Source: Limnobacter sp. CACIAM 66H1 (lineage in GTDB: Bacteria; Pseudomonadota; Gammaproteobacteria; Burkholderiales; Burkholderiaceae_B). From it: DNA of 64,000 nucleotides. This document shows, piece after piece, positions 27,203 through 36,347 of the stretch (positions are counted from its first letter, which is position 1; every line of letters starts with the position of its first letter). The notes under the pieces were generated by a model. It was not told the DNA's origin. It saw nothing but the letters and a program-made list of their open reading frames with translations, and ran no database searches. The stretch lies in assembly GCF_001601825.1 (NCBI RefSeq), contig NZ_LUJK01000004.1:35230-99229 (forward strand), in the 5' to 3' direction. Made by a program: the position numbers and the translations under genes.

Positions 27203-29203
27203 GTGCCTAACGCTCTAGAGCTTTCTTTGATTCTGATGCTGGTCGCCGTGTTGGCGGTCTCGCTATTCCGTCACTGGAAGCTTCCAGCCATGCTGGGCTA
27301 TCTGTTTGCAGGCACTCTGATCGGGCCATATTCGTTCGGCATCGTGCCCGATACACCCGAAACCCGGCACCTCGCGGAGTTTGGCGTTGTTTTCCTGATG
27401 TTTTCAATAGGGCTTGAGTTTAGCCTGCCCAAATTGCATGCCATGCGTCGCGTGGTGTTTGGCTTGGGTTTTGCTCAAGTTGGGTTGACCATGCTGGGCG
27501 TGATGGGCCTTGGCTTGTTGGCAGGCTATTTTCTGGGAGTGCCGCTGAGTACTGCATTTGTGCTGGCGGGGGCGGCTGCGATGTCTTCTACCGCTATTGT
27601 CAGCAAGTTGTTGTCAGAGCGACTTGAGCTGGATTCTCCCCACGGGCGTCAAATTATGGGCATTTTACTGTTTCAGGATTTGGCGGTAGTTCCGCTGCTC
27701 ATCATCATTCCCGCGCTGGGACAGGGGGCCGAGAACCTGACCGTGACCTTGAGCCTGGCAGTGGTGAAGGCTGCCCTGGTGTTGGGGCTGATGTTGGTGT
27801 TTGGCCAGCGAATGATGAACTGGTGGATGACCTTCGTGGCCCGCAGCAAGTCGCAAGAATTGTTTGTACTGAATGTGCTGTTGATCACCTTGGGGTTGGC
27901 TTGGCTGACAGAATTGGCCGAATTGTCGTTGGCCCTTGGCGCCTTTGTGGCGGGTATTCTGATTGCAGAGACCCAATACAAACATCAGGTGGAAGAAGAC
28001 ATCAAACCCTTCCGCGATGTGCTGTTGGGTTTGTTCTTCGTGACCACTGGCATGCTGCTGAATCCGCAGGTGGTCATGCAGAATTGGCACTGGGTAATTG
28101 TGCTGGCCGTATTGCCCGTGTTGGCCAAGCTGGTGTTGATCGCTGCACTGGCGCGAATATTCGGTGCCAACATGGGCACCGCCATGAGAACCGGTATTTA
28201 CCTGGCGCAGGCTGGTGAGTTTGGTTTTGTGTTGCTGGCCAACACAGGATCAGCTGGTTTCGGTTTGGTGCCCGACCCCTGGTTGCAAACCATCACGGCA
28301 AGCATGGTGCTTTCCATGTTGGCTGCGCCTTTCATGATTCAACATGCAGACCGGATCGTGCTGCGCTTTTCCAGTCAGGAGTGGTTGCAAAAGTCGCTTG
28401 AGTTGCACCAAATCGCCCAGAAAAGCCTTGCCACGACCAAGCATGTGCTGATTTGCGGTTTCGGCCGCAGTGGTCAGCACCTGGCCAGGTTGCTGGACCG
28501 CGAAGATCTGGATTATGTGGCTTTGGATTTGGATCCGGACCGTATTCGGGAGGCGACTGCTGCGGGTGACTCTGTGGTGTTTGGCGATGCCGCGAAGCGT
28601 GAAACACTGGTTGCCGCCGGTTTGCTGCGAGCATCGTGTGTGGTGGTTACCTTTGCGGAATTCAAGTCCGCTGAAAAAGTGCTGACTGCAGTGCGTGCCC
28701 TGGCACCCAACGTACCGGTGGTGGTGCGCACGTATGATGAAAGTGATCTGGAAAAACTGACAGCGGCCGGAGCCACCGAAGTGGTGCCCGAAATTCTTGA
28801 GGGCAGCTTGATGTTGGGTTCTCAGGCGTTGATGTTGCTGGGTGTGCCTGTCTCGCGGGTGGTCAAGCAGATTCGAGCCATTCGTGAATCACGTTACCAG
28901 ATGTTTCGAGGGGTGTTTCGGGGTGTGGACGACGAGGCGGACAGGCCTGAAAATCAGTGGATTCGTTTGCACTCCGTGTTTGTGGAGCCGGGTGCCAGTG
29001 GCGTGGGCAAAAGTTTGGCCGAGTTAGGAATTCTCGATCTCGATATTGAAGTCAGCGCAATTCGACGGCGCGGTATTCGGGGTGGAGATCCTTCCCCGGA
29101 CACGCAACTGGAGTCGGGGGATATTCTTGTACTGAAAGGTCAGCCGGATGCCTTGAGCTTGGCGGAAGCCATCATTCTTGGCCGCAAGTCCATGGGGCGT
29201 TAA
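27203..29203 (+). CDS. Monovalent cation:proton antiporter-2 (KefB/YbaL-like)
   Basis: A 666-residue CPA2 transporter. About twelve membrane segments cover residues 1-390, including the GAAAMSSTAIVSKLL helix and QDLAVVPLL, both typical of KefB/KefC. A TrkA-N (RCK) nucleotide-binding domain follows from about 414 (GFGRSGQHLA) and a TrkA-C domain near 575-660. Such proteins exchange K+ or Na+ for H+ and are gated by nucleotides or glutathione adducts. It starts with GTG and is divergent from kdsD, a position kept in several betaproteobacteria. Confidence 0.9.
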   Translation: MPNALELSLILMLVAVLAVSLFRHWKLPAMLGYLFAGTLIGPYSFGIVPDTPETRHLAEFGVVFLMFSIGLEFSLPKLHAMRRVVFGLGFAQVGLTMLGVMGLGLLAGYFLGVPLSTAFVLAGAAAMSSTAIVSKLLSERLELDSPHGRQIMGILLFQDLAVVPLLIIIPALGQGAENLTVTLSLAVVKAALVLGLMLVFGQRMMNWWMTFVARSKSQELFVLNVLLITLGLAWLTELAELSLALGAFVAGILIAETQYKHQVEEDIKPFRDVLLGLFFVTTGMLLNPQVVMQNWHWVIVLAVLPVLAKLVLIAALARIFGANMGTAMRTGIYLAQAGEFGFVLLANTGSAGFGLVPDPWLQTITASMVLSMLAAPFMIQHADRIVLRFSSQEWLQKSLELHQIAQKSLATTKHVLICGFGRSGQHLARLLDREDLDYVALDLDPDRIREATAAGDSVVFGDAAKRETLVAAGLLRASCVVVTFAEFKSAEKVLTAVRALAPNVPVVVRTYDESDLEKLTAAGATEVVPEILEGSLMLGSQALMLLGVPVSRVVKQIRAIRESRYQMFRGVFRGVDDEADRPENQWIRLHSVFVEPGASGVGKSLAELGILDLDIEVSAIRRRGIRGGDPSPDTQLESGDILVLKGQPDALSLAEAIILGRKSMGR

Positions 29204-29212
29204 TCAGGCTTT

Positions 29213-29857
29213 TTAACGAATGATGTAGAGCGCCGCGCAGTCAGCGCCTTGTGCTTCGTCCCACTGGCCGGCTTCGGTGGTGCACAGGTCTTCTTCACCA
29301 CTGAGCACTTGCACCGCACCGCGCAAGGGGTTGCCATCGTCGAGTTTTCGATCAATTTCTGCAAGCTGTGCGACAGGGATGGTTTCTCCGATGAGCAAGG
29401 CCATGGCATTTTCCCGAGAAGTAGGGCCTTGCATGGTGTGGTTCAGCTGATAGCGACCACTGAACTGATTGCTCATGGTGCTGCTTGCCGTGCAGTTTCC
29501 AGAGGCATCAATGCCACCGGTGAAATCGCCCTGAATAAAGCCAGACAACTGAAGGTGGGTGAATACATCGCACGATTCATTACCCTCAATCAGGCCATTG
29601 CCGTTTCCGCCGTTGTTTGACAGGCCCGCTGCGCTAGCAGCAATGAAGTCGCCGGGCAATGCTGAATAGCGAGCTTGAAATGCTGACAAGGCAGTTTCCA
29701 GGTTGGCGATGTCGGTGATGGTGGCTTGTACGCGGGCGCTGTTCAACAACTCACGTCCTTTCAGTACTCCGCCAGCGAGTATGGCCAGTACCGCCAAAGC
29801 GATGGCCAGTTCCAACAGTGAAAATCCGCGTTGAATGTGTTTGCGTGAATGTGTCAA
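29213..29857 (-). CDS. Type IV pilin-like (pseudopilin) protein
   Basis: A 214-residue protein with a type III prepilin signal: a short basic leader ending at Gly11, then FSLLELAIALAVLAILAGG with Glu at +5 after the cleavage site, and a hydrophobic helix. The C-terminal globular part has four cysteines and a GNGNGLIEGNE-like loop that may bind calcium. It needs a prepilin peptidase and an assembly ATPase, neither in the window. A lipoprotein gene lies directly upstream on the same strand, 1 bp away. Confidence 0.82.
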   Translation of the reverse strand: MTHSRKHIQRGFSLLELAIALAVLAILAGGVLKGRELLNSARVQATITDIANLETALSAFQARYSALPGDFIAASAAGLSNNGGNGNGLIEGNESCDVFTHLQLSGFIQGDFTGGIDASGNCTASSTMSNQFSGRYQLNHTMQGPTSRENAMALLIGETIPVAQLAEIDRKLDDGNPLRGAVQVLSGEEDLCTTEAGQWDEAQGADCAALYIIR

Positions 29858-29858
29858 T

Positions 29859-30311
29859 TCAATTCTCCTGAATGTGTGGTGTGTCGAGTGCGCCGCGTTT
29901 CATCCAGAGCCAGTTCAGGCGCTCAAATGAGAGCCAGACCGGGTTGGCCGCGGGTTGATCTGGATTGATGAAAAACTGTTGATACCGGTTTTGGTTTGCC
30001 TGGTCGGTCGTGGGGTAGCCAAGCTGCAGTTCGCGCGAAATCAGTTCGAGCACCTGGCTGGCGGGTATGTTTTCAAGCCGAAAAGTGAATGTTTGTTGAT
30101 GTCTTTGCCACGCGTTGTTGCTGTGTTGAACTTTGTCTGCCCAAAAAACTGCATTCAATTCGAGCGTGTGTTGTGCCTCAGGTAGGGCAATTGCAAGGCT
30201 TGGTGACGGTGGAGTGGCCACGCAAGCGGTCAAGGCGGTGCAAAGACCGATTAAAAACACACGCAGTGATGGCACGAGCAGGCTTTTCAGGGTTGAAGTG
30301 CTGCGGATCAT
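29859..30311 (-). CDS. Small lipoprotein of unknown function, paired with pseudopilin
   Basis: A 150-residue protein when started at ATG 30311, which puts the lipobox LTAC (Cys30) after a normal signal sequence; the frame is open to an ATG at 30404, but that adds 31 unlikely residues. The mature part has a short helix-strand unit (ENIPASQVLELISRELQL) reminiscent of secretin or pilus assembly N-domains that also occur in pilotin-like lipoproteins. No family is recognised with certainty. The one-base spacing to the pseudopilin gene suggests joint function. Confidence 0.6.
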   Translation of the reverse strand: MIRSTSTLKSLLVPSLRVFLIGLCTALTACVATPPSPSLAIALPEAQHTLELNAVFWADKVQHSNNAWQRHQQTFTFRLENIPASQVLELISRELQLGYPTTDQANQNRYQQFFINPDQPAANPVWLSFERLNWLWMKRGALDTPHIQEN

Positions 30312-30399
30312 ACTTTGATGAAACCATTTCCACGCTTCGTGGTCATGCCTTGTGAGTGAGCCCATCACCATTTGGATGGTGGGCGCATGTCCTTCGGGG

Positions 30400-30405
30400 T
30401 ACAAT
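30400..30405 (+). promoter_or_regulatory. Putative -10 element of the mla operon
   Basis: TACAAT preceded by GGGG, 37 bp ahead of mlaF. The same GGGGTACAAT string occurs before petA. No good -35 box is seen at 16-18 bp. Confidence 0.35.
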
Positions 30406-30442
30406 AGCCCCCAAATTCGTATTCGCCTACTAAGGAGCCCCC

Positions 30443-31231
30443 ATGGGCTTTGTCGCTCAATTAAAAAACGTGGATTTCGGTTATGCCGATCGCCTCATCC
30501 TGGAAAACATTTCGCTGGACATTCCCAAGGGCAAAGTGGTTTCTGTCATGGGTGGCTCCGGTTCAGGCAAAACTACTTTGCTGCGCCTGATGTGCGGTCA
30601 GTACCCGGTGAATCGGGGTGAAGTGCAAGTTCTTGGCCAAAATGTGGTGACTGCAAGTACTCAGCAGCTTTATGCATTTCGAAAAAAAATCGGCGTGCTT
30701 TTTCAGTTTGGTGCCTTGTTTACTGACCTGAACGTGTTTGAGAATGTGGCGTTTCCGCTGCGCGAGCATACCAATCTGCCCGAGGCGGCCATTCGCGACC
30801 TGGTGTTGTTGAAGTTGCAAGCTGTGGGTCTTCGCGGCGCCAGCAAGCTTTTTCCTTCCGAAATTTCTGGCGGCATGAGCAGGCGCGTGGCCTTGGCCCG
30901 CGCCATCGCGCTGGATCCCGAACTGATTTTCTATGATGAACCATTTGCCGGGCTTGACCCGATTTCATTGGGCATTACGGCGAACCTCATTCGAACACTG
31001 AATGATGCTTTGGGCGCGACCTCGGTGGTGGTGACACACGATATTCATGAATCATTCGCCATCAGCGATCATGTCATCGTGATTGCAAACGGCAAAGTAC
31101 TGGCACAAGGCACGCCGGCAGAGGTAGAGGCCAACGAGGACCCCTACGTTCAACAATTCATCAAGGGCTTGCCCGAAGGGCCAGTGAAGTTTCATTACCC
31201 TGCACCCGATTTGCAGGAGGACTTTGCATGA
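30443..31231 (+). CDS. mlaF: Phospholipid ABC transporter ATP-binding protein MlaF
   Basis: A 262-residue ABC ATPase of the Mla lipid transport system: Walker A GGSGSGKT at 37-44, signature SGGMSRRVALARA, Walker B LIFYDEPFAGLDP, and the H-loop THDIHES. It energises movement of glycerophospholipids between inner and outer membranes to keep outer leaflet asymmetry. An AAGGAG binding site stands just ahead of the ATG. The stop overlaps mlaE by 4 bp (ATGA). Confidence 0.95.
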   Translation: MGFVAQLKNVDFGYADRLILENISLDIPKGKVVSVMGGSGSGKTTLLRLMCGQYPVNRGEVQVLGQNVVTASTQQLYAFRKKIGVLFQFGALFTDLNVFENVAFPLREHTNLPEAAIRDLVLLKLQAVGLRGASKLFPSEISGGMSRRVALARAIALDPELIFYDEPFAGLDPISLGITANLIRTLNDALGATSVVVTHDIHESFAISDHVIVIANGKVLAQGTPAEVEANEDPYVQQFIKGLPEGPVKFHYPAPDLQEDFA

Positions 31232-32013
31232 ATCCGGTTCTTTGGGTGTCCAGGCTGGGTGCCAGCGTTATCGCAACAGTGGCAGGTTTGGGTGTTTTCG
31301 CGCGTTTCGTGGGCACTCTGTTCATGTTGCTTCCCAAAGCCTTGTTGCGCCCCCGGCTGATCATTGATCAAATCCATTTCATCGGCAATTACTCACTGGT
31401 CATTATTGTTGTTTCAGGGCTGTTTGTGGGTTTTGTGTTGGGCTTGCAGGGCTATTACACCTTGAACAGGTACGGTGCCGAGCAGGCCTTAGGCCTCTTG
31501 GTGGCCCTGTCACTGGTTCGTGAATTGGGTCCCGTGGTGTCTGCCTTGTTGTTTGCAGGCCGGGCTGGCACGTCGCTAACTGCCGAAATCGGTTTGATGA
31601 AAGCTGGCGAGCAGCTGACTGCCATGGAAATGATGGCGGTCGACCCCAAGGCCCGCATTGTCTCTCCACGATGGATCGCAGGTTTGATTTCCTTGCCTTT
31701 GTTGGCGGGGTTGTTCAGCGCCGTGGGCATTTTTGGCGGTTATGTGGTGGGTGTGTTGTTGATTGGTGTGGACGCGGGTGCATTTTGGTCCCAAATGCAG
31801 GCGGGCGTCGATGTGCGCGATGACATTCTCAACGGCGTGATCAAAAGCGTGGTGTTTGGTGTGGCTGTCAGCTCAATTGCCCTGTTTCAGGGCTATGCCT
31901 GTCAGCCGACACCTGAGGGCGTTTCCAGGGCGACCACCCGAACTGTGGTGATTTCTTCCCTGACCATTTTGGGTCTCGATTTCGTGCTTACAGCACTCAT
32001 GTTCAGTATTTAA
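31228..32013 (+). CDS. mlaE: Phospholipid ABC transporter permease MlaE
   Basis: A 261-residue MlaE-family permease with an interfacial helix and about five membrane segments; the family core SLVRELGPVVSALLFAGRAGTS-like region (with EIG and MKAGEQL) is clear near residues 90-130. It forms the inner-membrane core of MlaFEDB. It sits directly after mlaF and 12 bp before mlaD. Confidence 0.94.
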   Translation: MNPVLWVSRLGASVIATVAGLGVFARFVGTLFMLLPKALLRPRLIIDQIHFIGNYSLVIIVVSGLFVGFVLGLQGYYTLNRYGAEQALGLLVALSLVRELGPVVSALLFAGRAGTSLTAEIGLMKAGEQLTAMEMMAVDPKARIVSPRWIAGLISLPLLAGLFSAVGIFGGYVVGVLLIGVDAGAFWSQMQAGVDVRDDILNGVIKSVVFGVAVSSIALFQGYACQPTPEGVSRATTRTVVISSLTILGLDFVLTALMFSI

Positions 32014-32025
32014 CGGATTGAAGGT

Positions 32026-32499
32026 ATGAAAAAGAACACGGTGGTGGATTTTTGGGTGGGCCTCTTTGTACTCATTGGTGCACTAGCCCTGGTATTTCTT
32101 GCCTTGAAGGCAGGCAATTTGAGTTCTTTCACTACAGGTGATCAATACCGGGTGACGGCTGAATTTGACAACATTGGTGGATTAAAGCCCCGTGCGCCAG
32201 TCAAAAGTGCGGGCGTCACCGTGGGTCGTGTGGCCAACATCAACCTTGATCCTGTCACTTTCCGTGCCGTAGTGGCTCTGGATTTGGAGGAGGGCTTCGA
32301 GTTTCCCAAGGACTCTTCAGCTAGAATTCTCACTTCGGGCTTGCTGGGCGAGCAATATGTCGGTATCGAGGCCGGTGGTGATCTCGAGAATTTGGCCGGT
32401 GGTGAAAAGTTTGCACGCACTCAATCCGCTGTGGTGCTTGAAAACCTGATCAGCCAGTTTTTGTTTAGCAAAGCCTCGGAAGGCGACTCCGAAAAGTGA
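32026..32499 (+). CDS. mlaD: Phospholipid transport MCE protein MlaD
   Basis: A 157-residue single-MCE-domain protein with an N-terminal membrane anchor (about 8-30) and the MCE core YRVTAEFDNIGGLKPRAPVKSAGVTVGRV. MlaD hexamers form the periplasmic lipid channel on top of MlaE. The C-terminal hydrophobic stretch (about 135-152, LENLISQFLF) matches the central pore helix. Length is normal. Confidence 0.93.
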   Translation: MKKNTVVDFWVGLFVLIGALALVFLALKAGNLSSFTTGDQYRVTAEFDNIGGLKPRAPVKSAGVTVGRVANINLDPVTFRAVVALDLEEGFEFPKDSSARILTSGLLGEQYVGIEAGGDLENLAGGEKFARTQSAVVLENLISQFLFSKASEGDSEK

Positions 32500-32514
32500 T
32501 GAAGGGGATTTGAA

Positions 32515-33411
32515 GTGTTAATGTCCATTCGTAAAGTGATTGTATTGCTTGGCGTGCTCGGCCTGTCCACCGCATGCACGAGCATGCGCGCCCCTTCCGA
32601 GTCAGACCCGCTGGAAGGATTCAACCGTTCCGTTGACGGATTTAACCAGGTAGTTGACAAGGCGGTGGTGAAGCCACTGGCGCAGGGTTACGACAAGGTA
32701 ACGCCGCCAGAAATCAAAACCGTGATCGGAAATTTCTTTTCCAACCTTGATGACATCAGTGTTGCGGTCAACAACTTGCTGCAAGGCAAGCCCAGGGCTG
32801 CTGGAAGCGACATCACGCGTTTTGCCTTGAATACGACCATTGGTATTGTGGGCTTGGCCGATGTGGCCACCGAACTGGGGTTCCAGAAGAACGACGAGGA
32901 TTTTGGCCAGACACTGGGGGTGTGGGGTGTGGGTTCAGGCCCTTACCTGGTGTTGCCCCTGCTTGGGCCCAGCACCCTGCGTGACGCACCTGCCCGGCTG
33001 GTTGATGCTCCGCTCGATCCCCTGTACCACTATGATGACGTGAGGGTTCGCAACAGTTTGCTGGTTGTGAATGTGGTGAATACGCGGGCCCGTCTGTTGC
33101 CAGCCACTGATCTGGTTGAACGTGTTGCGCTGGATCAATATGCCTTCGTGCGCGACGCCTACCTGAAACGCCGTGCCAGTTTGGTCCGAGATGGTGCCCC
33201 TGATCCCGATGAACAAGGCTATGACGATTTTGAAGAAGAGTCGCGTAGCGAGGTTCCTCAACATTTCCCACCCTTCAAGGCCGCGTTGCTACAACTTGAA
33301 TCAAACAGCGCAACTTCAGGTGTGCAAGCTGGCGCGAATTCGCCAATCGGTTTGCCTGCCGACCTTCAGCAAAGCGAACGGGCCAAGACTGGCCTGGGCC
33401 TGTTGAACTGA
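32515..33411 (+). CDS. mlaA: Outer-membrane lipoprotein MlaA (VacJ)
   Basis: A 298-residue lipoprotein with lipobox STAC (Cys21) and the VacJ signature DPLEGFNRSVDGFN at about residues 31-44. MlaA removes misplaced phospholipid from the outer leaflet together with a porin and passes it to MlaC. The C-terminal tail beyond about 240 is acidic then Gln/Ser-rich and not conserved. Here mlaA lies inside the mla operon, unlike in E. coli where vacJ is separate. Confidence 0.93.
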   Translation: MLMSIRKVIVLLGVLGLSTACTSMRAPSESDPLEGFNRSVDGFNQVVDKAVVKPLAQGYDKVTPPEIKTVIGNFFSNLDDISVAVNNLLQGKPRAAGSDITRFALNTTIGIVGLADVATELGFQKNDEDFGQTLGVWGVGSGPYLVLPLLGPSTLRDAPARLVDAPLDPLYHYDDVRVRNSLLVVNVVNTRARLLPATDLVERVALDQYAFVRDAYLKRRASLVRDGAPDPDEQGYDDFEEESRSEVPQHFPPFKAALLQLESNSATSGVQAGANSPIGLPADLQQSERAKTGLGLLN

Positions 33412-33483
33412 TTGGCCTTGCGCGGGTCAACCCTTGGGTAGGTGTTGCGTTTTTAGACTAATGACAAATGTTTTGGAAGAATC

Positions 33484-34107
33484 ATGACTACAGCAGTGAA
33501 TAAGTTGTTTAAATGGGTTTCGGCTGCGGCTTTGGGTTTTGGCTTGATTTCCCAGCCAGCCTTGGCGCAGGATGTGCCTGCCAACGAGTTTGTTGAAAAG
33601 TTCAGCAATGAAGTGTTGACAGAGATCAAGGCACGCAAACAAGAATTGCTGGCTGACCCCAAGAAGCTGGACGCATTGATTGACCAGAAAGTCATGCCCA
33701 ATGTGAACTTTCGGAAAATGACCCAGTTGGTCGTCGGTCGTCCATGGCGAGAAGCCACGCCCGAGCAGCGTGAGCAAATTACCAAGGAGTTTCGTACCCT
33801 GTTGGTGAAAACCTATTCTGGCGCCTTGGCCCAGGTGGGTGATCAAACCCTGCAGGTAGACCGTTTGCGTGCCCGTCCCGAGGACACCGATGTGATCGTC
33901 AACAGCCGTGTTATTCAGAAAGGCGCGCCACCCGTGGATCTGGCTTACCGTGTGGAAAAGAAAGACGGCAAATGGCTGATTTATGACCTGAGTGTATTGG
34001 GTCTGTGGCTTGTTGATTCTTACAAGGCCCAATTCGGTACCGTGCTCTCCAATTCTGGCGTGGATGGTTTGATTCAGACCCTGAAAACCCTGAACGCAAA
34101 GGGTTGA
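33484..34107 (+). CDS. mlaC: Periplasmic phospholipid-binding protein MlaC
   Basis: A 207-residue protein with a signal peptide cut near ALA-QDV (about residue 27-28) and the Tol-Tas/MlaC fold, including FRKMTQLVVGRPWREATPEQ. It ferries single phospholipids between MlaA and MlaD across the periplasm. One base separates its stop from mlaB. Confidence 0.93.
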   Translation: MTTAVNKLFKWVSAAALGFGLISQPALAQDVPANEFVEKFSNEVLTEIKARKQELLADPKKLDALIDQKVMPNVNFRKMTQLVVGRPWREATPEQREQITKEFRTLLVKTYSGALAQVGDQTLQVDRLRARPEDTDVIVNSRVIQKGAPPVDLAYRVEKKDGKWLIYDLSVLGLWLVDSYKAQFGTVLSNSGVDGLIQTLKTLNAKG

Positions 34108-34108
34108 T

Positions 34109-34360
34109 ATGAAAATATCGGCCGATCAGATTACCGTTCGAAACGGAGACCAGGTGATCGCCGAGGTCGCCAAGGCATTCGCCTTGGGCGACCATGTCAT
34201 TGATTTTTCCGAAGTCAAGCATGTGGACTCCACTGCATTGGCCGTCCTGCTGGCGGCCAAGCGAGTGCTTAAATCAGACAAAACCCTTGAACTCCAACAT
34301 CCTCCCGCGCAGCTGGACAGTTTGATCGCTGCCTACGGAGTACAATCTCTCTTCTCCTAA
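34109..34360 (+). CDS. mlaB: STAS-domain protein MlaB
   Basis: An 83-residue STAS-domain protein; the loop VIDFSEVKHVDSTALAVLLAA carries the conserved serine/threonine near residue 44-45. MlaB binds MlaF and stabilises and regulates the ATPase. It is in the expected place at the end of the mla genes. Confidence 0.88.
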   Translation: MKISADQITVRNGDQVIAEVAKAFALGDHVIDFSEVKHVDSTALAVLLAAKRVLKSDKTLELQHPPAQLDSLIAAYGVQSLFS

Positions 34361-34393
34361 AACCTGTAGCACCTTTCTTGGGTGCGAGAAGTC

Positions 34394-35302
34394 ATGTCGT
34401 TTGCGCTAGAGCTGAGCTCTGTATCCAAATATTTTGGTGAATTCCGTTCCTTGAACAATGTGTCACTCACAGTTCAGGAAGGGGAGTTTTTCGCCTTGCT
34501 CGGGCCAAACGGTGCCGGCAAAACAACGTTGATCAATATCATTGCCGGCCTAAGCCGTGCCAGTACAGGTATCGCCAAAGTCATGGGTTTTGATGTGGTG
34601 GATCAGTTTCGCGATGCGCGTCGCAGTATTGGTATCGTGCCCCAGGAATTGGTGTTTGATCCGTTTTTTTCGGTACGTGAAACCCTGCGTTTTCAGTCGG
34701 GTTACTTCGGCCTGAAGAAGAATGATGACTGGATCGACGAACTTCTGGATTCACTGAGCCTCGCAGACAAAGCCGACAACAACATGCGTACTTTGTCAGG
34801 AGGCATGAAGCGAAGGGTGATGGTTGCCCAGGCGCTTGTTCACAAACCTCCGGTGATTGTGCTGGATGAGCCTACTGCGGGTGTCGACGTGGAATTGCGT
34901 CAAACACTCTGGAAATTCATTGCAGGCTTGAACCAGAAAGGGCACACCATTCTATTGACCACCCATTACCTCGAAGAGGCGGAAACCCTGTGTAACCGCA
35001 TCGCCATGTTGAAAAAGGGTGAGGTACTCACCGTGGACACCACGCCAAACCTGCTGAAGAAGCACGCCAATCAGACGCTGAACCTTCAGTTAAACGGTGT
35101 ATTGCCCTCTGGTCTGCAAGCCAAGGTGTTGAAGGCCCAGGTCAGCGAAGGGCGCTACACTTTGGCATTGAATGGACCTGCAGAAATCGAGCAAATACTG
35201 GCGCAATGTCGCAAAGACCACCTGGACGTCTTGGAGTGCAGTATCGAAAAACCAGACCTCGAGGAAGTATTTGTGCAGCTGATGAGTGGGGGTTCCAAAT
35301 GA
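34394..35302 (+). CDS. ABC transporter ATP-binding protein (YadG-like, ABC-2 exporter)
   Basis: An ATPase of 302 residues with Walker A GPNGAGKTT, signature LSGGMKRRVMVAQAL, Walker B VIVLDEPTAGVD and H-loop TTHYLEEAE. ATG 34394 is preferred over GTG 34382 because homologous starts begin with the strand LELSSVSKYFG. It pairs with the ABC-2 permease that follows with an ATGA overlap. The pair is similar to E. coli YadG/YadH, whose substrate is not known; its place behind mla suggests an envelope role. Confidence 0.88.
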   Translation: MSFALELSSVSKYFGEFRSLNNVSLTVQEGEFFALLGPNGAGKTTLINIIAGLSRASTGIAKVMGFDVVDQFRDARRSIGIVPQELVFDPFFSVRETLRFQSGYFGLKKNDDWIDELLDSLSLADKADNNMRTLSGGMKRRVMVAQALVHKPPVIVLDEPTAGVDVELRQTLWKFIAGLNQKGHTILLTTHYLEEAETLCNRIAMLKKGEVLTVDTTPNLLKKHANQTLNLQLNGVLPSGLQAKVLKAQVSEGRYTLALNGPAEIEQILAQCRKDHLDVLECSIEKPDLEEVFVQLMSGGSK

Positions 35303-36054
35303 CTGGTTGGCAAACCCTGTTCAAAAAGGAAATTCTGCGCTTCTGGAAGGTCAGTTTTCAAACCGTGCTGGCCCCGGTGGTCACAGCTCTACTGTACCTC
35401 ATGATTTTCTCGCATGTACTGGATGGCAAAGTCGAGCCTTACCCGGGCGTCAGCTATGCGGCCTTCTTGGTCCCTGGCCTGGTCATGATGTCAGTGCTTC
35501 AGAACGCATTTGCGAACTCATCCTCCAGCCTCATTCAATCAAAAATTACTGGCAACCTGGTGTTTGTGTTGTTGCCACCTTTGTCCCATCTCGAGTTTTT
35601 CTCGGCGTATGTTCTGGCCTCCATGGCCCGTGGCATTGCTGTTGGTTTGGGGGTGTTGTTGGTCACGGTCGCGTTCGTCGGTCTGCATGTGTACAACCCG
35701 GTGTGGATTCTCGTGCATGCATTGGTAGGTTCAGCCCTGCTGGGTACCATGGGCGTAATTGCAGGCATTTGGGCTGAAAAATTTGATCAGTTGGCCGCCT
35801 TCCAGAACTTCATCATTATGCCGGCTACTTTTTTGTCGGGTGTGTTCTATTCCATCCACTCCTTGCCAGCGGTGTGGCAAACCGTATCGCACTTCAATCC
35901 GTTTTTCTACCTCATAGATGGTTTTCGCTACGGCTTTTTCGGTGTAAGCGATGTCAGCCCCTGGTTTAGTCTGGCCATCGGCCTGTCCGCCTGGGCGGTT
36001 TTGACCGTAATTGCGATGCGCATGGTGACCTCTGGTTACAAATTGAGGGGATAA
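35299..36054 (+). CDS. ABC-2 type transporter permease (YadH-like)
   Basis: A 251-residue integral membrane protein with six membrane segments and the ABC-2 hallmark around residues 170-215 (PATFLSGVFYSIHSLP). The ATG at 35299 overlaps the ATPase stop; an upstream frame opening at 35206 inside the ATPase gene is not credible. It is the channel partner of the preceding ATPase. Confidence 0.88.
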   Translation: MTGWQTLFKKEILRFWKVSFQTVLAPVVTALLYLMIFSHVLDGKVEPYPGVSYAAFLVPGLVMMSVLQNAFANSSSSLIQSKITGNLVFVLLPPLSHLEFFSAYVLASMARGIAVGLGVLLVTVAFVGLHVYNPVWILVHALVGSALLGTMGVIAGIWAEKFDQLAAFQNFIIMPATFLSGVFYSIHSLPAVWQTVSHFNPFFYLIDGFRYGFFGVSDVSPWFSLAIGLSAWAVLTVIAMRMVTSGYKLRG

Positions 36055-36087
36055 TAGTGCTGTTGAATCAAAAGGATAGGAAAAATC

Positions 36088-36330
36088 ATGTTGTTGCCTG
36101 AAACCGTTCGCGGCTATATTGCGCAGGGCTTGGAATGTGAGCACCTCACTGTGTCTGGTGACGGTCAGCATTTTGAGGCGGTCATCGTGGCCAGCGCATT
36201 TGAGGGACTGCGCGCCATTCAGCGCCATCAAAAAGTGTATGCAGTACTGGGTGACAGGATGCGTGCCGAAATTCACGCCCTGTCGATGAAAACATTGACG
36301 CCCGCGGAATGGGCTCAACAACAAGCGTAA
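36088..36330 (+). CDS. ibaG: BolA family protein (IbaG-like)
   Basis: An 80-residue BolA-fold protein. The conserved core is [25 protein letters not shown] (positions about 25-49; key residues His28, Phe38 and the R-x2-R-H-like stretch) and the C-terminal [13 protein letters not shown]. IbaG-type BolA proteins bind monothiol glutaredoxin with a shared [2Fe-2S] cluster; a CGFS glutaredoxin is encoded at 54.8 kb. The ibaG-murA pairing is common in proteobacteria. Confidence 0.9.
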   Translation: MLLPETVRGYIAQGLECEHLTVSGDGQHFEAVIVASAFEGLRAIQRHQKVYAVLGDRMRAEIHALSMKTLTPAEWAQQQA

Positions 36331-36347
36331 AAAAGGACTGCCCTTCA

